Assembly: GCA_038226305.1 (NCBI GenBank) | Contig: JBBRQN010000017.1 | Span: 1 to 58,407, forward strand | Reading direction: 5' to 3' | Length of the DNA: 58,407 bases | DNA from: JASLDZ01 sp038226305 | Lineage (GTDB): Bacteria; Pseudomonadota; Alphaproteobacteria; Caulobacterales; Caulobacteraceae | In this document: positions 52,694 to 58,407 of the stretch, in pieces | How positions within the stretch are numbered: position 1 is the first letter of the stretch | How the letters are laid out: the number at the start of each line of letters is the position of its first letter | The notes under the pieces: generated by a model | Seen by the model: the letters and a program-made list of their open reading frames with translations, nothing else | Databases searched by the model: none | Told to the model about the DNA's origin: nothing | Position numbers and translations under genes: made by a program

Positions 52694-53182
52694 ATGCGCC
52701 GCCTCGCCCTCGCCTGCCTCGCCACCCTCGCTCTCGCCCTGCCCGCCGCGGCGCAGAACCCCGCCCAGATCGCCCGGGTGCGAGCGGGGGCGAGCTGTCC
52801 GCGGTGCAACCTGTTTCAGGCCGACCTCGGAGCGCTGACGCTGAAGGGCCGCAACTTCACCGGCGCTCGCCTGCGGCAGGCCGATGCCCAGGCTGCCGTC
52901 TTGACCCACGCCCGCTTATCCCACGCCGACCTGCGAGACCTCAACGCCTACGGCGCCGTGCTCACCGGGGCCGACCTGCGGGGGGCTGACCTGACGGCCG
53001 CGACGCTCGTGGGGGCCTACCTGCAGGGGGCCGACCTCGGAGGTGCGATCCTCTCCGGCACGAATCTGTCCGGGGCCGAGATGTCCCACGCCCGGGGCCT
53101 CACCGCCCGTCAGCTCGGAGCCGCCTGCGGGGATGCCGCGACCACCCTGCCGCGAGGCCTCTCGGTAAAGCCCTGCAGCTGA
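52694..53182 (+). CDS. Secreted pentapeptide-repeat protein, short form
   Basis: The 162-residue precursor has a signal peptide (MRRLALACLATLALALPAAA, cleavage about 20), a CPRC motif (about residues 35-38), about 14 A(D/N)LxX-type pentapeptide repeats (NLFQADLGALTLKG onward, residues about 39-130) and a C-terminal cap ARGLTARQLGAACGDAATTLPRGL ending in Cys. Repeats fold as a right-handed quadrilateral beta helix. It shares the Cys motif and cap with the next gene. Both act outside the cytoplasm; role unknown. Confidence 0.85.
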   Translation: MRRLALACLATLALALPAAAQNPAQIARVRAGASCPRCNLFQADLGALTLKGRNFTGARLRQADAQAAVLTHARLSHADLRDLNAYGAVLTGADLRGADLTAATLVGAYLQGADLGGAILSGTNLSGAEMSHARGLTARQLGAACGDAATTLPRGLSVKPCS

Positions 53183-53245
53183 GCCGTTATGGCATTACCC
53201 CGATTTAAGTGGCGAACCGGCGCTCCCGGGGTCATCTGGAATGCG

Positions 53246-54328
53246 ATGTCCAGCCGTCTTTCCCATAGCCGGGTCGTTTCAGGAGCGTTCGCCGCCGCGG
53301 GCCTGCTTGCGTCTGCGGCCCCGGCTCTCGCTTACCCCGCCTCCGACAAGGACGTGAGCCGCCAGGTCTCCATCGGCGGGGCCTGCCTGAAATGCGAATT
53401 CTCGGGCAAGCGGCTGATGGGTGCCCGCGTGGTGAAGGGAGACTTTTCCGGCTCCACCCTGATCGGCGCGGACCTGCGTGGCTCGGAGGTGTTCAACTCG
53501 CGCTTCGCCGATTGCGACTTCACCCGCGCCGACCTGCGCAGCGCCAAGCTCATGACCTCGAGCTTCGAGCGCGCCAAATTCGTCAGCGCCGAGATGGCAG
53601 GCATCGAGGCGCGCGGCGGGCGGTTCGTGGGTGCGGTGATGACCAACGCCAAGCTGCAGTCGGCGGGCCTGACCAATGCGGACTTCACCGATGCCCAGCT
53701 TCAGGGTGCGGTGCTGACCTCCGCCGAGCTGCAGGCGGTCAATTTCAGCAACGTGGAGGGGGCCAAGGCCAACTTCACCAGCGCCTCGCTCCAGGGCGCG
53801 CGCTTTGCCCGCAGCCGGTTCGAGCGCGCCCAGTTCCAGGGGGCCGAGATGCAGGGTGCTCAGCTCGACGGTGCCTTCGAGGGTGCCACTTTCCAGGGCG
53901 CGGAGCTGCAGGGCGCGCGACTCTCGGGCCGGTTCGACCGGGCGCAGTTTCAGGGGGCCGAGATGCAGGGCTCGCGGTTCACAGGCGGCAGCTTCGCCGG
54001 GGCCACGTTCGAAGGTGCCGAACTCGACGGCGCGGACCTGCGCGGCACCGACCTCGCCTCGGCCCGGGGCCTCGTTCAGGAGCAGCTCGACAACGCCTGC
54101 ACCGACGGGTCGACCCGCCTCCCCCGGGGCCTGCGTGGGCAGGGCTGCCACCGCCCGGCGATGCCGCCCATGCCCCCCATGCCTGTGCTGGCCTTCTCAG
54201 GCCACGGCGGGCCGCAGGGCTTTCACATGAACGGCACGATCAACGGCCGCGAGATCCACATAAACATCCCGGCCCCGCCCGCACCCCCGGCACCGCCCGC
54301 CCCCTTCGTGCCGGCGAAGGGCAAGTAG
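53246..54328 (+). CDS. Secreted pentapeptide-repeat protein, long form
   Basis: The 360-residue precursor has a signal peptide (residues 1-30, ending APALAY), CLKC (47-50), about 40 pentapeptide repeats (50-270; many of the type FQGAEMQGA) and the cap SARGLVQEQLDNACTDGSTRLPRGL with a final Cys301. The last 60 residues are proline-rich (PPMPPMPVLAFSGHGG and PPAPPAPPAP). FERAQFQGAEMQG (192-204) recurs as FDRAQFQGAEMQG (230-242), so the array grew by duplication. Start is uncertain; an in-frame ATG lies at 53189. It follows its short relative by 64 nt. Confidence 0.85.
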   Translation: MSSRLSHSRVVSGAFAAAGLLASAAPALAYPASDKDVSRQVSIGGACLKCEFSGKRLMGARVVKGDFSGSTLIGADLRGSEVFNSRFADCDFTRADLRSAKLMTSSFERAKFVSAEMAGIEARGGRFVGAVMTNAKLQSAGLTNADFTDAQLQGAVLTSAELQAVNFSNVEGAKANFTSASLQGARFARSRFERAQFQGAEMQGAQLDGAFEGATFQGAELQGARLSGRFDRAQFQGAEMQGSRFTGGSFAGATFEGAELDGADLRGTDLASARGLVQEQLDNACTDGSTRLPRGLRGQGCHRPAMPPMPPMPVLAFSGHGGPQGFHMNGTINGREIHINIPAPPAPPAPPAPFVPAKGK

Positions 54329-54368
54329 CCCCCAGCCCTCCCCGTCTAAGGTGGAGAGCCTGAGAGCC

Positions 54369-56150
54369 TCAGGCCTTCACGCTCGGGGCGAGGCGGATGC
54401 TGAGTTCCTTGAGTTGCTTGTCCGACACCGGCGAAGGGGCGTTCATCATCAGGTCGCGGGCCTGCTGGTTCAGCGGGAAAGCAATGACCTCGCGGATGTT
54501 CTCCGCCCCCGCCAGCAGCATGACGATGCGGTCGATACCGGGCGCGATGCCCCCGTGCGGCGGGGCGCCGTAGCGGAAGGCGTTCAGCATGCCGCCGAAC
54601 TTGTCCTCCACCACTTCAGGCCCATAGCCCGCGATCTCGAAGGCCTTGAGCATGATGTCGGGCCGGTGGTTCCGGATCGCGCCGGAGCTGAGCTCCACCC
54701 CGTTGCAGACGATGTCATATTGGTAGGCGAGGATATCGAGCGGGTCCTTGGTAGTCAGCGCCTCCATCTCGCCTTGCGGCATGGAGAAGGGGTTGTGGCT
54801 GAAGTCGACGCGCTTCTCGTCCTCGTTCCATTCGAACATAGGGAAGTCGACGATCCAGCAGAACCGGAACTCGCCCTCCTTGATGAGCCCAAGCTCGGTC
54901 CCGACACGGGTGCGGGCGAGGCCAGCGAACTTGTAGAAGGCGTCCGGGTCGCCGGCGACGAAGAACACCGCGTCCTCGTTGGTGAGGGCGAGCTGGGAGG
55001 CGATGGCTGAGAAGCCTTCGCCGAGGTTCTTGGCGATGGGGCCGCCCCAGCCGTTCTGGTCCTTGCTGTAGAAGGCGTAGCCGAGGCCCGGCTGGCCCTC
55101 GCCCTGTGCCCAGCTGTTCATGCGGTCGCAGAAGGCGCGGGAGCCGCCGGTGGGAGCGGGGATCGCCCAGACCCGATGCTTGGCGTCGGCGTCGAGGATT
55201 TTGGCGAACAGGCCGAAGCCCGCGCCGCGGAAATGCTCGCTCACGTCCTGCATCTCGATCGGGTTGCGCAGGTCGGGCTTGTCGGAGCCGTACTTCTGAA
55301 CGGACTCGCGGAAGGGGATGCGCGGGAAGGCGTCGGCGCTGATGGTGCGCTCGCCTTTGAACTCCTCGAACACGCCCCGCATCACCGGCTCGATGGTGTT
55401 GAACACATCCTCCTGCGTGACGAAGCTCATCTCCAGATCGAGCTGGTAGAACTCGCCCGGCGAGCGGTCGGCGCGGGCGTCTTCGTCGCGGAAGCAGGGG
55501 GCGATCTGGAAGTAGCGGTCGAAGCCCGAGACCATGAGCAGCTGCTTGAACTGCTGGGGCGCCTGCGGGAGCGCGTAGAACTCGCCGGGATGCATGCGGC
55601 TCGGCACCAGGAAGTCCCGCGCGCCTTCCGGCGAAGAAGCGGTGAGGATCGGCGTCTGGAACTCGGTGAAGTCGGCCTCCACCATGCGGCGGCGGATCGA
55701 GCTGATGATCTGCGACCGCAGCTTGATGTTGCGGTGAAGCGTGTCGCGCCGCAGGTCGAGGTAGCGGTACTTCAGGCGCAGGTCTTCCGGGTAATCCGGC
55801 TCGCCGAACACGGGCACGGGCAGCTCGGCGGCCTGCGACAGCACCTCCAGCGCCCTCACCCGGATCTCGATCTCGCCTGTGGGCAACCCGGCGTTCTTCG
55901 TCTCGGCCGAGCGGCTGACCACCTCCCCGTCGATGCGGATCACGCTCTCTGCACGGGCGCGCTCGGCGGTGTCGAAGCCGGGGGTCTCCGGACTCAGCAC
56001 GAGCTGGGTCAGGCCGTAGTTGTCGCGCAGGTCGATGAACATCAGCCCGCCGTGGTCGCGCTTGCGGTGTATCCAGCCGGAGAGGCGCACCGAGGTGCCG
56101 GCGTCTGTGCCGCGCAGGGCGCCGCAGGTGTGGGAGCGATAGGCGTGCAT
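54369..56150 (-). CDS. aspS: Aspartyl-tRNA synthetase
   Basis: The 593-residue class II synthetase charges tRNA-Asp, and in many Alphaproteobacteria also tRNA-Asn. It has the OB-fold anticodon domain (VRLSGWIHRKRDHGGLMFIDLRD), motif 2 (FRDEDARADRSPGEFYQLDLEMSF) and motif 3 (GIAPGIDRIVMLLAGAENIREVIAFP). ATG 56150 gives the family's usual N-terminus MHAYRSHTCG; the frame continues to 56327. It is divergent from hdaA. Confidence 0.97.
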   Translation of the reverse strand: MHAYRSHTCGALRGTDAGTSVRLSGWIHRKRDHGGLMFIDLRDNYGLTQLVLSPETPGFDTAERARAESVIRIDGEVVSRSAETKNAGLPTGEIEIRVRALEVLSQAAELPVPVFGEPDYPEDLRLKYRYLDLRRDTLHRNIKLRSQIISSIRRRMVEADFTEFQTPILTASSPEGARDFLVPSRMHPGEFYALPQAPQQFKQLLMVSGFDRYFQIAPCFRDEDARADRSPGEFYQLDLEMSFVTQEDVFNTIEPVMRGVFEEFKGERTISADAFPRIPFRESVQKYGSDKPDLRNPIEMQDVSEHFRGAGFGLFAKILDADAKHRVWAIPAPTGGSRAFCDRMNSWAQGEGQPGLGYAFYSKDQNGWGGPIAKNLGEGFSAIASQLALTNEDAVFFVAGDPDAFYKFAGLARTRVGTELGLIKEGEFRFCWIVDFPMFEWNEDEKRVDFSHNPFSMPQGEMEALTTKDPLDILAYQYDIVCNGVELSSGAIRNHRPDIMLKAFEIAGYGPEVVEDKFGGMLNAFRYGAPPHGGIAPGIDRIVMLLAGAENIREVIAFPLNQQARDLMMNAPSPVSDKQLKELSIRLAPSVKA

Positions 56151-56318
56151 GGCGGTGTGTCGCGACTCTCTGAGGCGGGCGCGCAGGGGCGCTCCACTTA
56201 CCACGGTGTAAGGTTCGGGAGGGGCGGTGAAGGGCATGGCGCGCGCGCCCCTGTCAAGCCGACGGCCGGCAGGCGGGGCTCGGTGACAGGGCCTGCCGAC
56301 GCACTTATGCTCCCGCGC

Positions 56319-56999
56319 ATGCCGCAACTTCCTCTAGCTCTGCCGCCCGAGGAGGGGTTCGGCGCGCGCGACTTCGTCGTGTCGGGGCCCAACCTCGACG
56401 CCTCCACCCGGCTGGAAACGTGGCCGGGCGAGGATGGAGGGGCCGCCGCGCTGATCGGCGGGCCGGGGGTGGGCAAGTCTCACCTGGCGGCGGTGTGGGG
56501 CCAGCGCGTCGGTGCCCGCGTGGTCGACGCCCGGGCCCCCTTCGAGAGCCTCGACCTCGACGACCGCCCCCTCCTGGTGGAGGACGCCGACAGGGGCTTT
56601 GCGGATGCCACCCTGTTCCACCTCATCAACCTCGGGCGCAGACCAGGCTGCGGCCTTCTGATCACCGGCCGCCTGCCGCCATCGGCCTGGGCGACCGCCC
56701 TCCCCGACCTGCGCTCGCGCCTCAACGCCCTGCCGGTGATGACGCTGGAGGCCCCCGACGATGCCATTCTGGAGGGCATGCTGCAGCGGTTCTTCCGCCA
56801 GCGCCGCATCCTGCCCAGCCAGGAGCTCCTGGCCTATCTCGTGCGCCGCATAGCCCGCAGCGCTGAGGCTGCGGAAGACGCCGTGGCACGGCTGGATGCG
56901 GAGGCGGCAGCCAGGGGCAAGTCCGTCGGTCGCAAGCTGGCGCGCAGGCTGTTCGACGACGAAGGCACGCCCGACCTCTTCTCCGAAGCGGCCGACTAG
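56319..56999 (+). CDS. hdaA: HdaA-like DnaA inactivation protein
   Basis: The 226-residue AAA+ protein has Walker A GGPGVGKS (residues 47-54), a Walker B-like LLVEDAD (about 84-90), sensor-type TGRLPPSAW and a helical lid. The N-terminus MPQLPLALP contains the QLPL clamp-binding motif of Hda proteins, which attach to DnaN and stimulate ATP hydrolysis by DnaA after replication starts. The start ATG 56319 keeps this motif at residue 3; an in-frame ATG lies 12 nt upstream. It overlaps the convergent hfsB-like gene by 4 nt. Confidence 0.93.
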   Translation: MPQLPLALPPEEGFGARDFVVSGPNLDASTRLETWPGEDGGAAALIGGPGVGKSHLAAVWGQRVGARVVDARAPFESLDLDDRPLLVEDADRGFADATLFHLINLGRRPGCGLLITGRLPPSAWATALPDLRSRLNALPVMTLEAPDDAILEGMLQRFFRQRRILPSQELLAYLVRRIARSAEAAEDAVARLDAEAAARGKSVGRKLARRLFDDEGTPDLFSEAAD

Positions 57000-57703
57000 C
57001 CCCCCAGTCGCTTCACGAAGCCGGGGGCGGGCTTGGGCGCGCGGTTGAGCACCACGCCAAGGCAACGCCCGCCTGCCGCCGTGATCTGATCGCGCACCAG
57101 CGCCGCCGCGGCGCTGTCTGCCGCTTCGGCATCCACCACGAGCACGGTGGCATCCATGTGCGGGGCAACCGACAGGGCGGAGCGGGAGCGTTCGGCGGCC
57201 GGAGCGTCCACCACGATCCAGTCGGCGTGGTCGCGCAGGGAGATCCAGTAGTCTGGCGCGCCGGTCACCCGCACCTGCTGGCCGGGGCGGAGCGCGTCGG
57301 TGCGGAACCGCGTCACCCAGAAGCGGCGCCCGCCCACGGGATAGGCGGCGAGATAGCCCGCGGGCAGCCAGGGCTCGCCCTGCGAACCCACCGTCTGCGG
57401 CTGCACTTCGAAGAAGGCGCTCTGGTCGGGGCTGGCGCGCACGGGGGCACCCAGAACGCCGTAGCGCTCGGGGTCGGTGGCGACCGCCTCGCCCTGCGCA
57501 CCGGATAGGAGGTCGAGCTCCACCAGCCACACGCCCTTTGGGCCGTGGCGACGGGACACCTCGTCGGCGAAGGCCCGCGCCACGGTGGAGCAGCCCTCGC
57601 CCGTGCGGGCCGACAGGAACTGGATGGCGCGAGCGCCCGACGGCGGCGGCGGGCCGAGCCGGTCGGCCAGGGCGGCCATCTCTTCGGAAAGGTCGACCAT
57701 CAC
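56996..57703 (-). CDS. hfsB: HfsB-like ATPase with a degenerate Walker A
   Basis: The 235-residue protein is a ParA/CpsD-type (BY-kinase-like) ATPase. The Walker A loop is changed: SARTGEGCST (residues 31-40) has no Lys-Thr/Ser pair in the normal GK[ST] position. Walker A' WLVELDLLSG and DWIVVDAPAAERS are present. The C-terminal tyrosine cluster of BY-kinases is absent. Caulobacter HfsB in the hfsDABC cluster has the same family. It lies 61 nt after the chain-length gene on the same strand. Confidence 0.75.
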   Translation of the reverse strand: MMVDLSEEMAALADRLGPPPPSGARAIQFLSARTGEGCSTVARAFADEVSRRHGPKGVWLVELDLLSGAQGEAVATDPERYGVLGAPVRASPDQSAFFEVQPQTVGSQGEPWLPAGYLAAYPVGGRRFWVTRFRTDALRPGQQVRVTGAPDYWISLRDHADWIVVDAPAAERSRSALSVAPHMDATVLVVDAEAADSAAAALVRDQITAAGGRCLGVVLNRAPKPAPGFVKRLGG

Positions 57704-57764
57704 CGACTCAGGAACTCTGCGCCCAGCGAGGATGGCACGGGCGAGCCGCCGGCGCTCGCCAGGA

Positions 57765-58407
57765 TCACTTGCGCCCGACCGTGGCCAGCACCGGCAGCTC
57801 CAGCGTGCGCTCGGCGGCGGTGATGGAGGGATAGCCGCGCGACAGGAACGCCCCGATCAGCCCGGCGCACACCGCCGCGAACACAGCGAACAGGGTCGAG
57901 ACGATCAGCGCCGGCTTCTTCAGGGAGACGCCGCGGGTGGGCACATACGCACGCTGCACGACGCGGATGTTGTCGTCGGAATGAGCGGCCAGGGTCTGGG
58001 CGGCCTGGTTCTCCTGGCTCCGCGCGGCGAAGTTCTTGGCGTTGACCGCCAGCACGTCGCGGGTGCGGATCAGCTCCTGATACTTCGGCTCCAGCGCGGC
58101 GAGCTTCTGGCGCCGCTCTGTCACCTTGGCGATCTCAGCATCCACCGCACCCTTGCGGCTGGCGAGCGAGGCGGCCTGGGCGGAGAGCGTGTTGCGTTCG
58201 GTCTGCAGAGCCTGCGCCACGGGATTGGCCCCGACCCGCTGGGCACCCGTCGAGCCGATCTGCTGCTGGGCGAGCCGCTCCATCGCCGCCACCTGCGCCT
58301 GCTTGTCGCGCACCGGCTGGCTGTTCGGCTGATAGCGGGCGTAGAGATCCTGCAGCTCGATGCGCAGCTTGGCCAGCTGATCGGCGGCGGTGTGGTCGAT
58401 GTCGCGA
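57765..58407 (-). CDS. hfsA: HfsA-like polysaccharide co-polymerase (5' partial at the right edge)
   Basis: The frame remains open to the window edge, so the N-terminus is missing; 213 residues of the C-terminal part are visible. It has a periplasmic coiled-coil (QLAKLRIELQDLYARYQ onward, Ala/Gln/Arg-rich), ending with the conserved chain-length motif (RAYVPTRGVSLKKPALIV) and a C-terminal membrane helix (SLFAVFAAVCAGLIGAFLS-like). This is the GumC/Wzc co-polymerase layout. It is followed by the HfsB-like gene, the hfsA-hfsB order of Caulobacter. Confidence 0.85.
   Translation of the reverse strand, partial: RDIDHTAADQLAKLRIELQDLYARYQPNSQPVRDKQAQVAAMERLAQQQIGSTGAQRVGANPVAQALQTERNTLSAQAASLASRKGAVDAEIAKVTERRQKLAALEPKYQELIRTRDVLAVNAKNFAARSQENQAAQTLAAHSDDNIRVVQRAYVPTRGVSLKKPALIVSTLFAVFAAVCAGLIGAFLSRGYPSITAAERTLELPVLATVGRK

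Noticed and set aside
56151..56327. Upstream extension of aspS to 56327
   Set aside because: The extra 59 residues are Arg/Pro-rich and would overlap the hdaA start; AspRS of usual length begins at ATG 56150.
1..58407. CRISPR array or insertion sequence
   Set aside because: No regularly spaced direct repeats and no transposase gene or terminal inverted repeats were seen.

Overview
The window is visibly GC-rich chromosomal DNA from an alphaproteobacterium, most likely a member of the Caulobacterales; I cannot fix the genus. The main evidence is a cluster in the order sugar-phosphate transferase, flippase, glycosyltransferase, deacetylase (the hfsEFGH order of Caulobacter holdfast synthesis), a second pair of holdfast-type export genes at the right edge, an HdaA-type replication regulator with a clamp-binding motif, an HWE-family histidine kinase, the flgB-flgC-fliE and fliO-fliP gene pairs, and GTTAAC-containing upstream motifs that resemble CtrA sites.

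Bases 1-7971 are an accessory region that stops at the 3' end of a tRNA-Ser(GCU) gene. It holds the end of a superfamily 1 helicase fused to a nuclease-like domain, a partner of unknown function that overlaps it by 4 nt, a DprA-like plus phosphoribosyltransferase pair with a GTTC-N7-GTTC (alphaproteobacterial LexA box) upstream, a ParB-methyltransferase fusion and a DUF5681-like protein of prophage type, and about 1.3 kb of lower-GC DNA without genes. I read it as a genomic island or decayed prophage used as a home for defence-type genes. No integrase is visible; the element runs off the left edge.

Bases 8150-13831 are the polysaccharide (holdfast-like) operon, with translationally overlapping genes. 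It is followed by a convergent FabH-like gene, a thioredoxin-like/CcdA redox pair, two small membrane proteins, ppk1-ppx, a secreted glycine-rich protein, rnd, purMN, a secreted protein of unknown function and a cytochrome P460. Bases 26087-30821 carry a GAF/PAS/HWE kinase and the flagellar genes fliE, flgC and flgB (minus strand) and fliO and fliP (plus strand).

Bases 31400-47008 are mostly metabolic: tRNA-Arg(CCU), GTP-type PEP carboxykinase, dps, a tightly overlapping ATP-grasp/flavin monooxygenase/SelO trio, queC-queE, a PduO-type adenosyltransferase, an acyl-CoA dehydrogenase of the methylsuccinyl-CoA dehydrogenase shape, a Rieske oxygenase, an M20 peptidase and metX-metW. Bases 47035-58407 hold a composite secreted heme/EF-hand protein, infC (with an AUU start), two glycosyltransferases, two secreted pentapeptide-repeat proteins, aspS, hdaA and, cut by the right edge, an HfsB-like ATPase and an HfsA-like chain-length protein.

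The best candidates for something undescribed are the two defence-like pairs at the left end, the GTTAACGGGGYG motif that recurs upstream of surface and flagellar genes, the hairpin that covers the start of a 24-residue membrane ORF, and the SelO trio.
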